Numbered from the stretch's first letter, positions 18,397 through 28,869 are shown. The stretch: 59,666 nt of DNA from Pseudomonadota bacterium (GCA_013112535.1 JABFGI010000012.1:1-59666); one strand, 5' to 3'. Translations and numbers: made by a program. The notes: generated by a model not told the origin, from the sequence alone.

Positions 18397-18892
18397 GTTA
18401 CGGTATATTTTAGGACAGATTATTGCGTTTATTCCTTTTGCGATGGGCATCGGATATTTTTCGGATTCACCCAGCTATACTTATCATGATCCTGAAAAGG
18501 CATTAATAATGGTTAGTTTTAGTCATGCAAGTGAACATAAAGATGAGTGTCGCCGGTTTTCACAGGAAGAATTATCGGCTATGGCTCCTAATATGCGACG
18601 ACCTATGGATTGTTCAAGAGAAAGAGTGCCTGTTTATATTGAACTGATGATGGATGGTCAGAATTTATTAAGTCAATCGTATAACCCAACGGGTCTGGCG
18701 AAAGATGGCGCTGCATCAATCTACGAAAGTATCCCTGTTGAACCAGGACAACACGAAATTTCAGTTAAATTAAGAGATAGTTCACGAGAATCAGGTTTTG
18801 ACTACGAAGGTAATGTTTCAATAAATCTTGATGCTAAAGAGTTATTTGTGATTGATTTTCGTAAAGATCATAATGGTTTTAATTTTCAATGA
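18389..18892 (+). CDS. Membrane-anchored exported protein of unknown function
   Basis: This 167-residue protein overlaps the end of the cytochrome b fusion by 8 bases, so it is translationally coupled to it. A single N-terminal TM or signal helix (about 5-24) precedes a probably periplasmic domain with two cysteines (DECRRF and MDCSRERV) and a beta-sandwich-like C-terminus (PVEPGQHEISVKLRDSS). I do not recognise the family. Co-location with the fusion protein suggests an accessory or partner role. The upstream GTG at 18377 is an alternative start. Confidence 0.78.
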   Translation: MFKLRYILGQIIAFIPFAMGIGYFSDSPSYTYHDPEKALIMVSFSHASEHKDECRRFSQEELSAMAPNMRRPMDCSRERVPVYIELMMDGQNLLSQSYNPTGLAKDGAASIYESIPVEPGQHEISVKLRDSSRESGFDYEGNVSINLDAKELFVIDFRKDHNGFNFQ

Positions 18893-18902
18893 GATGAGTG
18901 CG

Positions 18903-19298
18903 ATGAACCTAATTGAATGGCGGGATGAATTTAAAATCGGAATTGATGAAGTCGATTTCGAACATCAGGAATTAATTGAATTGATTAATGAGATATATGA
19001 TGAAGCGAAAACAGAAGGTTCCATTTTAGCTGTGTCGGATTCTCTCGGGGATATATTTGGAAAAATATCTGCCCATTTTGCTCTGGAAGAAAAAGAAATG
19101 AGGGAATTGAACTATGATCAATATGAAGTTCATAAAGAAGACCATGAACAATTATTAGATAGTATTAGAGATATAATGGACGAATATGAAGAAGAAAATA
19201 ATCTGGATGAAGAAGATTTCGGTAATCGGTTAAAAGACTGGTTTGTAAACCATTTTAGTACTAAAGATGCGAGATTGCATAAGTTTCTACAACATTAA
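18903..19298 (+). CDS. Bacteriohaemerythrin (soluble)
   Basis: This is a 131-residue single-domain haemerythrin. All di-iron ligand motifs are present: W-R-D-x-F-x-IGIDEVD-x-EHQEL, HFALEEKEM, EVHKEDHEQ and HFSTKDA. It binds O2 or NO in the cytoplasm. The last part is strongly acidic (DEYEEENNLDEEDF). I chose the ATG at 18903 giving MNLIEW, the usual family start; an ATG three codons upstream is equally possible. It belongs to the same run of genes as the NO reductase-like complex, which supports NO handling, but this is inference. Confidence 0.88.
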   Translation: MNLIEWRDEFKIGIDEVDFEHQELIELINEIYDEAKTEGSILAVSDSLGDIFGKISAHFALEEKEMRELNYDQYEVHKEDHEQLLDSIRDIMDEYEEENNLDEEDFGNRLKDWFVNHFSTKDARLHKFLQH

Positions 19299-19323
19299 AT
19301 TTTATAAAGAGAGGAAAAATAAA

Positions 19324-19629
19324 ATGACAAAAGTTAAATTTATAGTGTTATTTGTCTTGATGAGTGGCTTATCTACAATGTCTTATGCTGGCGATGCTGC
19401 TGCGGGTAAATCGAAATCCGCAATGTGTGCCGCCTGTCATGGAGCAGAAGGTATAAGCTCAAATGGGATGTGGCCAAATTTGGCAGGACAAAAAGAAGAT
19501 TACTTAAAAAAACAAATGAAAGCTTTTCGTGATGGTGACAGAAAAGATCCGATGATGGCTCCAATGGCTGCGTCACTATCAGATGATGATATTGATAATC
19601 TGGCAGCTTATTTCAGTAGCTTGAAATAA
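19324..19629 (+). CDS. Small periplasmic class I cytochrome c (c4/c553-like)
   Basis: This 101-residue protein has a signal peptide (1-22, ending MSYA), one haem motif CAACH (35-39) followed by GAEGISSNGMWPNLAGQ, and a candidate distal Met in DPMMAPMA. The pattern fits half of a cytochrome c4 or a c553. It is a likely electron donor to the CuA subunit of the upstream enzyme. AGAGGAAA precedes the chosen ATG. It is the last gene of the cluster, with a good terminator directly after. Confidence 0.92.
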   Translation: MTKVKFIVLFVLMSGLSTMSYAGDAAAGKSKSAMCAACHGAEGISSNGMWPNLAGQKEDYLKKQMKAFRDGDRKDPMMAPMAASLSDDDIDNLAAYFSSLK

Positions 19630-19643
19630 TCATCATTAAACAT

Positions 19644-19675
19644 AAACAAGGGTGTTCGTATGAACACCCTTGTTT
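19644..19675 (+). terminator. Intrinsic terminator after the cytochrome c gene
   Basis: A 14-bp stem (core ACAAGGGTGTTC / GAACACCCTTGT) with GTAT loop is followed by TTTTATTTTT. This is a strong rho-independent terminator ending the cluster. Confidence 0.9.
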
Positions 19676-19814
19676 TATTTTTATTAATTAATAACTGAAA
19701 TCAATAATATTAATTAAATTCGCTTTAGGTAATGAATTAATTTTTTTGTCGTGATTGTTTCAAATTATTTAATTGCCGGGTTTAGTGATAATAACCTGGA
19801 TGGTCGTCTTTTTT

Positions 19815-21002
19815 ATGAGTATGTCAGAAACCTCAAAATCAAATTTCCCCGTATTTAATCTAGGTTTTAGAATTTTTTTTCTCGGTGCTGCGATCTATTC
19901 AATAGTTGCGATTCTATTCTGGATGGGTATCTTTGCATTTGATTTTTCATTACCAATAAATGGTCTTTCAAAGTTTCAATGGCATGCGCACGAAATGATC
20001 TATGGTTACAGTGTGGCAGTGATTGCCGGCTTTCTGTTGACAGCTGTAAAAAACTGGACGGGTATTCAAACCGTTCATGGTATGCCATTAGCATCAATTT
20101 TTAGTCTATGGCTAATAGCAAGGATACTATTGTTATTCGGAACTACCTTCATCATTATTGCAGGAATCTTTGATCTGCTGTTTATCTTATCAGTAATTAT
20201 CGCTACTGCTTATCCCGTTATACGAACACGAAACTGGCAACAGTTTGGCATACTCTCAAAATTATTATTGCTCGCTATATTCAATTCGTTTTTTTATTTA
20301 GGTTATGTCGGTGTTTTAGAACAAGGCTTGCATTGGGGTATTTATGGCGGTTTATACCTGGTGATCGGTTTAATATTAACCTTGGGTGGCCGTGTTATTC
20401 CCTTTTTTACTGAACGTGGTGTCGGTTACGAAGTAAAACTTCATAATCCAAAATGGCCTACCCTGTCAGGCTTACTGATTTTTCTTGTGTTTTTTATCTC
20501 TGAGTTATTTTTACAAAATCAAACTATTACAGGAATAACGGCAGCAATTTTATTTATTATTTATTCTATTCGGCTATTTGGCTGGTATACCCCCGGTATA
20601 TGGAAAAAGCCCTTGCTTTGGAGTTTACACATAGCGATGTTGTTTATTAATGTTGGGTTTTTATTGTTCGCTTTAAGTGCTTTCTTTGGAATATCAAAAT
20701 TCATTGCTATACATGCATTTGCTTATGGTGGAATAGGAATCATTACATTAGGGATGATGACACGTGTTGCACTCGGTCACACTGGGAGAAATATTAATGA
20801 GCCTCCAGAAGTAGTGAAATATTTGTTTATCGCAATCATATTAGGCGCTGTTAGTCGTGTATTTTTTCCAATGTTATTACCCGATCTCCATAATATCTGG
20901 ATCATTATTTCTCAGGTTTTTTGGCTTATTGCCTTTATATTATTTGTTAAAGCATATGCGCCAATTTTGCTGAATATAAGGGCTGATGGTCAATTTGGGT
21001 AA
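19815..21002 (+). CDS. nnrS: NnrS family haem-copper membrane protein
   Basis: This is a membrane protein of about 395 residues with about 12 TM helices. The NnrS signature FQWHAHEMIYGYS (near residue 60) and GGRVIPFFT are present, as is MTRVALGHTGR near the C-terminus. NnrS is a haem- and copper-containing membrane protein linked to NO metabolism and tolerance to NO stress in denitrifiers. Its location directly after the NO reductase-like cluster fits. No convincing ribosome binding site is seen; starts at 19773 (TTG), 19800 and 19821 are alternatives. Confidence 0.9.
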   Translation: MSMSETSKSNFPVFNLGFRIFFLGAAIYSIVAILFWMGIFAFDFSLPINGLSKFQWHAHEMIYGYSVAVIAGFLLTAVKNWTGIQTVHGMPLASIFSLWLIARILLLFGTTFIIIAGIFDLLFILSVIIATAYPVIRTRNWQQFGILSKLLLLAIFNSFFYLGYVGVLEQGLHWGIYGGLYLVIGLILTLGGRVIPFFTERGVGYEVKLHNPKWPTLSGLLIFLVFFISELFLQNQTITGITAAILFIIYSIRLFGWYTPGIWKKPLLWSLHIAMLFINVGFLLFALSAFFGISKFIAIHAFAYGGIGIITLGMMTRVALGHTGRNINEPPEVVKYLFIAIILGAVSRVFFPMLLPDLHNIWIIISQVFWLIAFILFVKAYAPILLNIRADGQFG

Positions 21003-21047
21003 CGAGATTATTAAATATACTAAATAATTGAAAATCGAAAAATTAAT

Positions 21048-21087
21048 TTGACCTTGGTCAAGAAAAAGGTTTACTCATTACTATATT
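21048..21087 (+). promoter_or_regulatory. FNR/DNR-type box and -10 element for the porin gene
   Basis: TTGAC-CTTG-GTCAA at 21048-21061 is a perfect inverted repeat one base per half-site from the FNR consensus. TATATT at 21082-21087 follows 20 bases later. The spacing matches the other boxes in this window. Confidence 0.7.
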
Positions 21088-21118
21088 CTTATATATACAA
21101 ATTTTGGGAGGATTTTCG

Positions 21119-22360
21119 ATGAATCGAATATTATATAGTTTTATTATTAGTCTGCTCGCATTTTCACTTAATGTGAATGCCGAAGACGCTTTAATGGATG
21201 CATTAACCGGGGGTAAAGTCGACTTTAGTTTCCGCATGCGCTACGAACATGTGGATGACAAATCGAAAAGGTCTGACCTGCAAGAAGCGGATGCAACAAC
21301 GGCAAGAACAACACTCGGTTACAAAACCGGTGATTTCCACAATGTTTTTGGCTATCTTCAATTTGAAAATGTAACGGATATTACCGATGGTAATCAGTAT
21401 AACTCGGGTAGAAATGGCTTAACTGCAAAACCAACGATTGCCGATCCTGATGGTACTGAAGTCAATCAGGCCTATCTGGGTTTAAAATTCATTGATAACA
21501 CCTTGGTCAAAGTCGGTCGTCAAATACTGACACCGCGTGAAGCGCCATTTCATCGTTATTTAGGTACCGTTCTCTGGCGTCAGAATTGGCAGACGCAAGA
21601 TGCGGTGACGGTCACCAATACGACGTTTAAAGATACAGAATTAATGGCAGGTTATATCTGGAATAACAATACCATCTTCGGTACTGATCGAGATATGAAA
21701 GCGCCGATATTCAATGTTAAATATAATGGTTTTCAATATGCCAAATTAGAAGGCTATTACTACGATCTTGAGTTTGATGATGCCGCTGCGCTATCAACAG
21801 AAACGATTGGTATACGTGCTAACGGTGCTTATCCGATGAGTGAAACAACCAAGCTTATCTATGCGGCAGAATTTGCTGATCAAAGTGAAGGTGATAATGC
21901 ACCAACTGCTTACGATGCAAATTATTATCTGGTTGAAGGTGGCTTCAAAATGAAACTGAATAGTTTCGTAACATCTTTGATGGCAAAAGCAAGTTATGAA
22001 GTTCTTGAAAGTGATAGCGGCGTTATTGCTTTTAGAACACCGTTAGCTACAGGCCATGCTTTTCAGGGTTGGGCGGATAACTTTTTAGTGACGCCGACTG
22101 CAGGTATCGAAGATACCTACTTCACCATGGTTGCGACGGGTAAATACGATACTAAGATAATTGTCTCTTATCATATGCTTGAAGCAGAAACCGGTGGTTT
22201 CGATTATGGTGATGAGATTGATGTCTGGTTTACCAAGAAGTTTAACAAGCGATACACCGTTGGATTGAAGTATGCGGCTTATGATGCGTCTTCCGATGTT
22301 GGTAATACCAAGGCAACGGATTTATCTAAGTTCTGGGCTTACTTCGCATTCAAGTTCTAA
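21119..22360 (+). CDS. Outer-membrane porin, alginate-export-like beta-barrel
   Basis: This 413-residue protein has a signal peptide (1-21, ending NVNA) and an outer-membrane barrel pattern of alternating aromatic and polar residues, ending in phenylalanine (YFAFKF). Segments such as KVGRQILTPREAPFHRYLG and WRQNWQTQDAVTV are typical of porins annotated as alginate export family in proteobacteria. GGGAGGATTTTCG precedes the ATG. The FNR-like box and its place before the nap operon suggest that it serves anaerobic respiration, perhaps admitting nitrate or organic acids, but substrate is unknown. Confidence 0.82.
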   Translation: MNRILYSFIISLLAFSLNVNAEDALMDALTGGKVDFSFRMRYEHVDDKSKRSDLQEADATTARTTLGYKTGDFHNVFGYLQFENVTDITDGNQYNSGRNGLTAKPTIADPDGTEVNQAYLGLKFIDNTLVKVGRQILTPREAPFHRYLGTVLWRQNWQTQDAVTVTNTTFKDTELMAGYIWNNNTIFGTDRDMKAPIFNVKYNGFQYAKLEGYYYDLEFDDAAALSTETIGIRANGAYPMSETTKLIYAAEFADQSEGDNAPTAYDANYYLVEGGFKMKLNSFVTSLMAKASYEVLESDSGVIAFRTPLATGHAFQGWADNFLVTPTAGIEDTYFTMVATGKYDTKIIVSYHMLEAETGGFDYGDEIDVWFTKKFNKRYTVGLKYAAYDASSDVGNTKATDLSKFWAYFAFKF

Positions 22361-22384
22361 CGGATGTTTAAAGTTTCTTCTGTG

Positions 22385-22420
22385 CGTTCGTTTTATTATT
22401 AAGTTTAAATAAAACGAACG
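22385..22420 (+). terminator. Hairpin after the porin gene
   Basis: A perfect 13-bp stem (CGTTCGTTTTATT / AATAAAACGAACG) with 10-nt loop lies 25 bases after the porin stop. It lacks a following T-run on the plus strand, so termination may be incomplete. Confidence 0.6.
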
Positions 22421-22486
22421 TTCAGAAAGAACAAAGATTTATGTTTAGTTTGATTACAAAATTTTAATAATAAAATTTTGTGTTTT

Positions 22487-22528
22487 TTGTTTTGAATCAA
22501 AGCAAAAGCATCAGGTTGTATCTATACT
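22487..22528 (+). promoter_or_regulatory. FNR-type box and -10 element for the nap operon
   Basis: TTGTT-TTGA-ATCAA at 22487-22500 has one perfect and one 4/5 half-site. TATACT at 22523-22528 starts exactly 22 bases later, the same geometry as at nirS and the CuA enzyme cluster, which supports an imperfect box. Confidence 0.65.
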
Positions 22529-22555
22529 TTTAGATATGAGACTGGAAAATTAATT

Positions 22556-23089
22556 ATGGAATCTACAAATAATATCATCAGCCGTCGACATTTTCTTCGT
22601 GGTGATTTTAGTAACAAGACGGCGCAGATGTTCCCTCCGTGGTCCTTGTCAGGAAACGACTTTATTAATGCTTGTACACGTTGTAACGAATGTATAAATG
22701 CATGTCCGGAAAAAATTATTATCATAGGTGAGGGTGGATACCCTGTTATCAATTTTGATCATAGTGGTTGTAGCTTTTGTCAGGAATGTGTCACTGCCTG
22801 CAATGAAGGTGCACTATCTATTAATAATACCGAACAGCTTCCCTGGAATTTAACTGCAAATATATCAACTGAATGTATTTCTTTACACGGCGTAACATGT
22901 CGATCATGTTCCGATAGTTGTGATGAAGAAGCCATTAGCTTTCGTCTACAGGTTGGCGGGAGCAGTCAGCCAGAGATTAATGAAAAATCATGTACGGGTT
23001 GTGGATATTGTGTTGTTACCTGTCCTGTCAACGCCATAAAGATTTCCGAAAATATAGCTCATGAGGAATACGACTATGAACATTATTAA
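22556..23089 (+). CDS. napF: NapF, ferredoxin-type accessory protein of periplasmic nitrate reductase
   Basis: This is a 177-residue cytoplasmic iron-sulfur protein. It starts with SRRHFLRGDF, the conserved NapF N-terminus, and has cysteine clusters CTRCNECINACPEK, CSFCQECVTACNEG and CTGCGYCVVTCPVN, plus an incomplete middle cluster CRSCSDSCDE. NapF interacts with the NapA precursor in the cytoplasm during its maturation. It is first in the napFDAGHBC operon and overlaps napD by 14 bases. Confidence 0.93.
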   Translation: MESTNNIISRRHFLRGDFSNKTAQMFPPWSLSGNDFINACTRCNECINACPEKIIIIGEGGYPVINFDHSGCSFCQECVTACNEGALSINNTEQLPWNLTANISTECISLHGVTCRSCSDSCDEEAISFRLQVGGSSQPEINEKSCTGCGYCVVTCPVNAIKISENIAHEEYDYEHY

Positions 23090-23345
23090 TGTGTGTGGCG
23101 TTGTCGTCTTTGCAAAACCTGTACATCTAGAGTCTGTGCAACAACAACTGGAAGCAGAAGAGGGTGTGGAGATTCATGCCGCAACAGAAGATGGCCGTCT
23201 GGTAGTAACCGTTGAAAAAGATGACCAGCAACAGACGGGCGATATGCTTCACAAGATTCAGGCATTAGACCATGTGATTTCAGCATCCATGGTTTATCAA
23301 TATTTTGATCAGGAAACAGAAAATGAACGGGAGATGGCATCATGA
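23076..23345 (+). CDS. napD: NapD, NapA Tat signal-binding chaperone
   Basis: This 89-residue protein has the NapD ferredoxin-like fold pattern: [14 protein letters not shown], a central [19 protein letters not shown] and [18 protein letters not shown]. NapD binds the twin-arginine signal peptide of NapA and holds export until the cofactor is loaded. GAGG lies nine bases before the chosen ATG. The stop overlaps the napA start (ATGA). Confidence 0.93.
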   Translation: MNIINVCGVVVFAKPVHLESVQQQLEAEEGVEIHAATEDGRLVVTVEKDDQQQTGDMLHKIQALDHVISASMVYQYFDQETENEREMAS

Positions 23346-25897
23346 AATTAACAAGACGCGATTTTGTAAAAACAAATGCAATCGCTGCTACGGCAGCCGC
23401 AGCCGGTGTCACTATTCCAGGAATTAACAGTGCCTTTGCAAAATCAGATGATGTAATACGTTGGGATAAAGCACCATGCCGTTTTTGTGGTACTGGTTGC
23501 AGTGTGTTAGTCGGTACCAAGGGTGGAAAGATAGTTGCGACTCAGGGTGATCCGGATGCACCGGTCAATAAAGGTTTAAATTGTATCAAGGGTTACTTTC
23601 TGTCCAAGATCATGTATGGCAAGGATCGCTTGACAACACCTTTACTGCGTATGTCTGGAGGTGAATATGATAAAGAAGGAGAATTTACTCCCATTAGTTG
23701 GGAACAGGCCTTCGATATCATGGCAGAGAAATGGAAAGCAGCAATCGCAAAAGACATGGAAAACAATAAGGGTAAGGCTGCTAATGAATTGACCTCCACA
23801 GTGGGAATGTTTGGTTCCGGTCAATGGACCGTATGGGAAGGTTATGCCGCCTCCAAACTCTATAAGGCCGGTTTTCGTAGTAATCATATTGATCCTAATG
23901 CGCGCCATTGCATGGCTTCGGCAGTAGCTGGTTTTGTTCGTACTTTCGGTTCTGATGAGCCAATGGGAGTTTATGACGATTTGGAACATGCCGATGCTTT
24001 TGTATTATGGGGTTCGAATATGGCAGAAATGCATCCGATTCTCTGGTCACGATTAACTGATAGACGATTAACCGGAGATGATGTCAAGGTGGCTGTATTG
24101 TCTACTTTTCAACATCGTTGCTATGAGTTAGCTGATTTGGATCTTACATTTGAACCACAGACTGATTTGGCAATACTTAACTATATTGCTAATTACATTA
24201 TTCAGTCCGGAAATGTAAATGAAGATTTCGTTAATAAACACGTTAATTTCCGTTTGGGTAATCCGGACATTGGATATGGTCTGCGTCCTGACCATCCACT
24301 GGAAGTTAAGGCAAAGAATAATAAAAAACGAGCAGATCAGATTGGTTCGAAAGAGATTTCGTTTGAGGAGTTTGCAAAGTTTGTTTCAGATTATGACCTC
24401 GAGTCTACTGCGAAACTGAGTAAGGTTCCTGCAGAAAAAATTCAGGCTTTGGCAGAACTTTATGCTGATCCGAATCGTAAAGTCGTTTCTTACTGGACTA
24501 TGGGGTTCAACCAGCACACACGAGGTACCTGGGCGAATAACATGGTCTACAATATTCACCTGTTGACCGGAAAGATTTCAGAACCAGGTAATGGCCCATT
24601 TTCACTCACCGGACAACCATCAGCTTGTGGTACTGCACGTGAAGTGGGCACCTTCGCTCACCGGTTACCTGCTGATTTAGTAGTTGCAAAAGAACCACAC
24701 AGAAAATTTAGTGAAAAGGTTTGGAAGCTTCCTGAAGGTTTGTTGAACGGTAAGGTAGGCTACCATGCTGTATTGCAGAACCGCATGCTAAAAGACGGCA
24801 AGCTTAATGCCTATTGGGTCATGTGTAATAACAATATGCAAGCTGCTCCGAATATGAATGAGGAAGGCTTGCCTGGTTATCGTAATCCCGATAATTTCAT
24901 TGTCGTTTCTGATCCATATCCGACTGTTACAGCGATGGCAGCCGATTTAATCTTGCCTACTGCGATGTGGACCGAAAAGGAAGGGGCTTACGGTAATGCT
25001 GAAAGAAGAACTCAATTCTGGCGTGAACAGGTTAGTGCACCGGGAGAAGCAAAATCCGATCTTTGGCAATTAGTCGAATTTTCCAAACGTTTCAAGGCTG
25101 AAGAAGTTTGGCCCGAGGAAATTCTGGCTAAAGCACCTGAATATCGTGGTAAAACCCTGTATGAAATTCTTTATAAGAATGGACAGGTTGATCAATACCC
25201 GGTGCAGCAAGTGACGGATGCAGATAACAATGAATACAACAATCATGAAATGAACGACTTTGGTTTTTATATTCAAAAAGGGTTATTTGAAGAATATAGA
25301 CGCTTTGGTACAGAAGGACCAAAGAAAGGCCATGATCTCGGTGAGTTTGATCAATATCATAAGGTTCGTGGTATGCGTTGGCCGGTTGTGAATGGCAAGG
25401 AAACACTATGGCGTTACCGAGAAGGTTATGATCCATTTGTAAAAGCAGGTGCAGAGGTTGAGTTTTATGGTAAGCCGGACGGCAAAGCCTGGGCATTTGC
25501 ATTACCTTATGAACCAGCAGCAGAATCTCCTGATGATGAATATGATCTCTGGCTTAGTACAGGACGTGTTCTGGAACACTGGCATTCAGGTTCTATGACA
25601 AGACGCGTACCGGAATTGTATCGTTCCTTTCCGGATGCCTTGCTTTTCATGCACCCTAAGGACGCAAAAAAGCGTGGATTGAAACGTGGCATGACGGCTA
25701 AGATTGAAACACGACGTGGTGAAATTACGGTACGTGTTGAAACTCGTGGTCGTAATCGTCCACCGGAAGGGCTGGTATTCGTGCCCTGGTTCGATGCGGG
25801 TCGCCTGGTTAATAAATTAACGTTGGATGCCACTTGTCCTATTTCGAAAGAAACAGATTTTAAAAAGTGCGCATGTAAAGTTGTTCGATCAGCGTAA
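23342..25897 (+). CDS. napA: NapA, periplasmic nitrate reductase catalytic subunit
   Basis: This is an 851-residue molybdenum enzyme that reduces nitrate to nitrite in the periplasm. It has a Tat signal (TRRDFVK, residues 4-10, then an Ala-rich helix to about 33). A [4Fe-4S] cluster is bound by Cys46, Cys49, Cys53 and Cys81 (CRFCGTGC then NCIKGY). The Mo-coordinating cysteine is Cys190 in NARHCMAS. bis-MGD binding segments include [22 protein letters not shown] and [19 protein letters not shown]. Length is slightly above the usual 830. All seven nap genes are intact, so the system should be functional. Confidence 0.97.
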   Translation: MKLTRRDFVKTNAIAATAAAAGVTIPGINSAFAKSDDVIRWDKAPCRFCGTGCSVLVGTKGGKIVATQGDPDAPVNKGLNCIKGYFLSKIMYGKDRLTTPLLRMSGGEYDKEGEFTPISWEQAFDIMAEKWKAAIAKDMENNKGKAANELTSTVGMFGSGQWTVWEGYAASKLYKAGFRSNHIDPNARHCMASAVAGFVRTFGSDEPMGVYDDLEHADAFVLWGSNMAEMHPILWSRLTDRRLTGDDVKVAVLSTFQHRCYELADLDLTFEPQTDLAILNYIANYIIQSGNVNEDFVNKHVNFRLGNPDIGYGLRPDHPLEVKAKNNKKRADQIGSKEISFEEFAKFVSDYDLESTAKLSKVPAEKIQALAELYADPNRKVVSYWTMGFNQHTRGTWANNMVYNIHLLTGKISEPGNGPFSLTGQPSACGTAREVGTFAHRLPADLVVAKEPHRKFSEKVWKLPEGLLNGKVGYHAVLQNRMLKDGKLNAYWVMCNNNMQAAPNMNEEGLPGYRNPDNFIVVSDPYPTVTAMAADLILPTAMWTEKEGAYGNAERRTQFWREQVSAPGEAKSDLWQLVEFSKRFKAEEVWPEEILAKAPEYRGKTLYEILYKNGQVDQYPVQQVTDADNNEYNNHEMNDFGFYIQKGLFEEYRRFGTEGPKKGHDLGEFDQYHKVRGMRWPVVNGKETLWRYREGYDPFVKAGAEVEFYGKPDGKAWAFALPYEPAAESPDDEYDLWLSTGRVLEHWHSGSMTRRVPELYRSFPDALLFMHPKDAKKRGLKRGMTAKIETRRGEITVRVETRGRNRPPEGLVFVPWFDAGRLVNKLTLDATCPISKETDFKKCACKVVRSA

Positions 25898-25915
25898 GTA
25901 TTAACGTTCTGACAA

Positions 25916-26776
25916 ATGGCTGAAAAAAGTCAAAAACCACGAGCAATAAGTCGTAGACAGTTTATGTCAGAAACGGCAAAGACTGCCTGTGGTGTCAGTC
26001 TGTTTGGACTTGGACTCGGGATGTACTCGCAGCAGACTCGTTCATTACCATCATTGGCCATTAGACCTCCGGGAGCTTTGGCTGAAGATGATTTTTCAGG
26101 CGCTTGCATACGTTGTGGTTTATGTGTGCGAGATTGTCCATTTGATACCTTAAAGTTAGGGCGGTTTGGTGGTGATGTTACGACTGGAACACCTTATTTT
26201 ACAGCGCGTGATGTGCCTTGTGAAATGTGTGATGATATTCCCTGTGTTAAGGCGTGCCCAACCGGTGCTCTGAGTCCGGATCTTGAGAATATCGATGATG
26301 CCCGGATGGGATTAGCGGCACTAATCGATCAGGAAACCTGTCTGAATTTTCAGGGTTTGCGTTGTGAAGTCTGTTATCGGATTTGTCCGTTAATTGAAGA
26401 CGCGATAACTCTGGAGCTACAACATAATCCACGCAGCGGGAGCCATGCCTTTTTTATACCTACGGTGCATTCCGATGCTTGTACTGGTTGTGGAAAATGT
26501 GAGCATGCTTGCGTGTTACCTGAGGCTGCGATCAAGGTACTACCGAGAAACCTTGCCAAGGGGAAATCTGCTGAACATTACCGACTCGGTTGGGAAGAAA
26601 AACAAAAAGCGGGTGAGAGTCTGGTTAATCCTGATGTAGAACATCAATATAACCTTCCAGAGGGTGTTGAATATGAACATGGTGGCAGAGGATTAATAGA
26701 TGAGAAAACGGATTCGGTTCCCTTTGGAGGCAATCCACTCGATACACTTAATCAGCACAAGGCAGACTTACAATGA
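25916..26776 (+). CDS. napG: NapG, Tat-exported ferredoxin-type quinol dehydrogenase component
   Basis: This is a 286-residue protein with a Tat signal (SRRQFM near residue 13, hydrophobic helix to about 40) and four [4Fe-4S] motifs: [43 protein letters not shown] and [12 protein letters not shown]. With NapH it forms a menaquinol/ubiquinol-oxidising module that can donate to NapAB by way of NapC or directly. Its stop overlaps the napH start. Confidence 0.95.
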   Translation: MAEKSQKPRAISRRQFMSETAKTACGVSLFGLGLGMYSQQTRSLPSLAIRPPGALAEDDFSGACIRCGLCVRDCPFDTLKLGRFGGDVTTGTPYFTARDVPCEMCDDIPCVKACPTGALSPDLENIDDARMGLAALIDQETCLNFQGLRCEVCYRICPLIEDAITLELQHNPRSGSHAFFIPTVHSDACTGCGKCEHACVLPEAAIKVLPRNLAKGKSAEHYRLGWEEKQKAGESLVNPDVEHQYNLPEGVEYEHGGRGLIDEKTDSVPFGGNPLDTLNQHKADLQ

Positions 26777-27672
26777 ATCAGTTGAAGATGCCAGGAACAG
26801 ATCGAATTGCCAGTGTTGGTTGGTTAAAAGCACATCAATGGTTATTGCTGAGAAGACTTAGTCAAATATCAATTCTTGCTCTATTTATGTTAGGACCTGC
26901 TGCAGGAGTATGGATAGTAAAAGGTAATCTGGCTTCAAGCAGGACACTTGATGTTCTGTCATTGTCAGATCCTTATGTACTATTGCAGTCTTTGTTTGCC
27001 GGACACGTTATGGGAACAACGGCATTTACTGGTGCAATAATAGTGCTGATATTTTATTTGTTAGTTGGTGGTCGTGTTTATTGTTCCTGGGTTTGTCCGA
27101 TAAACATGGTGACCGATCTGGCTAACTGGATGCGTAAAAAACTCGGTATTAAAGGTCAGGGGCTACGTTTTACTATTCAGACCGGGTACTGGATTTTTGC
27201 TATGACCCTGGTACTGGCTTTAGTTACTCAAACGATTGTATGGGAATTGGTCAATCCGGTATCAATTTTCTATCGTGGCTTTTTGTACGGTATGGGCTTT
27301 GCCGGAACAATGATCTTAGCCATTTTTTTGTTTGATTTGTTTGTCAGTCGTCGGGGTTGGTGTTCTCACCTTTGTCCGGTGGGCATATTTTACGGTTTTC
27401 TAGGAAGTAAAAGTGTGCTGCGAGTGACTGCAATGAACAGGGATAACTGTAATGATTGTATGGACTGCTTTTCAGTTTGCCCAGAACCACAGGTTATCAA
27501 ACCGGCACTTAAAAAACTGACCGATGATAAAAATCCACTAATTCAATCTGGACGATGTACAAATTGCGCACGTTGCATTGATGTATGTAACCAGAATGTC
27601 TTTTCATTTACTACTCGTTTTAATAAACAAGATGGTATGCATCTACACCAACAAAAGGAGATAATGCCATGA
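26773..27672 (+). CDS. napH: NapH, membrane ferredoxin-type quinol dehydrogenase component
   Basis: This 299-residue protein has four TM helices and cytoplasmic ferredoxin-like clusters. The NapH/CcoG-type membrane motifs [14 protein letters not shown] and [13 protein letters not shown] are present, followed by [14 protein letters not shown] and [14 protein letters not shown]. It pairs with NapG as quinol oxidase for nitrate reduction. ATGA overlaps link it to napG and napB. Confidence 0.95.
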   Translation: MNQLKMPGTDRIASVGWLKAHQWLLLRRLSQISILALFMLGPAAGVWIVKGNLASSRTLDVLSLSDPYVLLQSLFAGHVMGTTAFTGAIIVLIFYLLVGGRVYCSWVCPINMVTDLANWMRKKLGIKGQGLRFTIQTGYWIFAMTLVLALVTQTIVWELVNPVSIFYRGFLYGMGFAGTMILAIFLFDLFVSRRGWCSHLCPVGIFYGFLGSKSVLRVTAMNRDNCNDCMDCFSVCPEPQVIKPALKKLTDDKNPLIQSGRCTNCARCIDVCNQNVFSFTTRFNKQDGMHLHQQKEIMP

Positions 27673-28115
27673 AAAAAATACTGCTGGCTGGAACGATTTT
27701 GATTATAGGATTAGCAGGAGTCACTCATCAAACTTTGGCAGATGAGCAAGTCAATTCTTTACGCGGCGATCTTGCGCTTGATGATAATTCAACTGAACCT
27801 GAAATGAAGAATTGGCAATTGGATCGAGATCCGATAGAACGCGATCATGTGAAACAGCCGCCATTAATCCCGCATAAAGTTCAGGGATATAAGATCAATC
27901 TTAAATTTAACAAATGTATGTCATGTCATAGCTGGACGAAGTATAAAGAAGCTGGAGCAACCAAGATAAGTCAGTCACATTTTGAAGATCGTGAAAATAA
28001 TGTTATGGCTAATGTTGCAGCACGGCGTTATTTTTGTAATCAGTGTCATGTACCGCAAGTCGATGCTAAACCTTTAGTTGAAAATACATTTCAATCTTTA
28101 CCGACGGTAAAATAA
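27669..28115 (+). CDS. napB: NapB, dihaem cytochrome c subunit of nitrate reductase
   Basis: This 148-residue periplasmic protein has a signal peptide (1-24, ending TLAD) and two haem motifs CMSCH (83-87) and CNQCH (123-127), with conserved PPLIPHKV and the histidine ligands around them. It passes electrons from NapC to NapA. The start overlaps the napH stop. Confidence 0.95.
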   Translation: MKKILLAGTILIIGLAGVTHQTLADEQVNSLRGDLALDDNSTEPEMKNWQLDRDPIERDHVKQPPLIPHKVQGYKINLKFNKCMSCHSWTKYKEAGATKISQSHFEDRENNVMANVAARRYFCNQCHVPQVDAKPLVENTFQSLPTVK

Positions 28116-28168
28116 ATCGAACAATAGCAACTAATGACACATCAATTATTCATAAGGCAGATTTCATC

Positions 28169-28771
28169 ATGAGTATGAAAGATAAATTTAATAGTTTAAA
28201 GGTTTGGTTAGCAGGCTTTTCAGTTGTCACTCTTGTAATTGGTGGCATCATTTTCGGTGTTTTATCCTGGGGTGGTTTTAACTGGGCAATGGAATTAACC
28301 AATACAGAGCAGTTTTGTATCTCTTGTCATGAGATGGAAGATAATGTGTATATGGAATACCAGAATACGATTCATTACTCAAATCGAACCGGTGTTCGTG
28401 CAACGTGTCCGGACTGTCATGTACCAAAAGAGTGGGGACATAAAATTGTTCGCAAGATCAAGGCAAGTAACGAATTGTTGCATAAAGCACTCGGAAGTAT
28501 CAATACGCGTGAAAAATTTGAAAATAAACGATTAAAGCTTGCTCAGAATGAGTGGGCAAGAATGAAGAAAACTAACTCAAGAGAATGCAGAAACTGTCAT
28601 GATTTTGAATCTATGGATTATACTGCACAAGGTCGTCGAGCCTATAAACGACATATCAAGGCAGTTGATGAAGGGCAAACCTGTATTGATTGTCATAAAG
28701 GTATTGCGCATGAATTACCGGATATGCATGAGGTAGATGCCAGTGTCGTTGTGGGCCAGAAATCAAATTAG
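28169..28771 (+). CDS. napC: NapC, tetrahaem quinol dehydrogenase
   Basis: This 200-residue protein has an N-terminal TM anchor (about 14-37) and four haem motifs: CISCH 50-54, CPDCH 80-84, CRNCH 140-144, CIDCH 172-176. NapC oxidises quinol and reduces NapB. It is last in the napFDAGHBC operon. It resembles the N-terminal half of the NirT-like fusion at 1733-3466, which indicates a shared origin. Confidence 0.96.
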   Translation: MSMKDKFNSLKVWLAGFSVVTLVIGGIIFGVLSWGGFNWAMELTNTEQFCISCHEMEDNVYMEYQNTIHYSNRTGVRATCPDCHVPKEWGHKIVRKIKASNELLHKALGSINTREKFENKRLKLAQNEWARMKKTNSRECRNCHDFESMDYTAQGRRAYKRHIKAVDEGQTCIDCHKGIAHELPDMHEVDASVVVGQKSN

Positions 28772-28869
28772 ATATTCAACAAGTCTATGTGCTGGTTAAC
28801 ATGGACTAGCTGATAAGGTCGGAGAAGTTTGGCAATAATACAATTACCCTGACTAAAAATTAAAGTATC

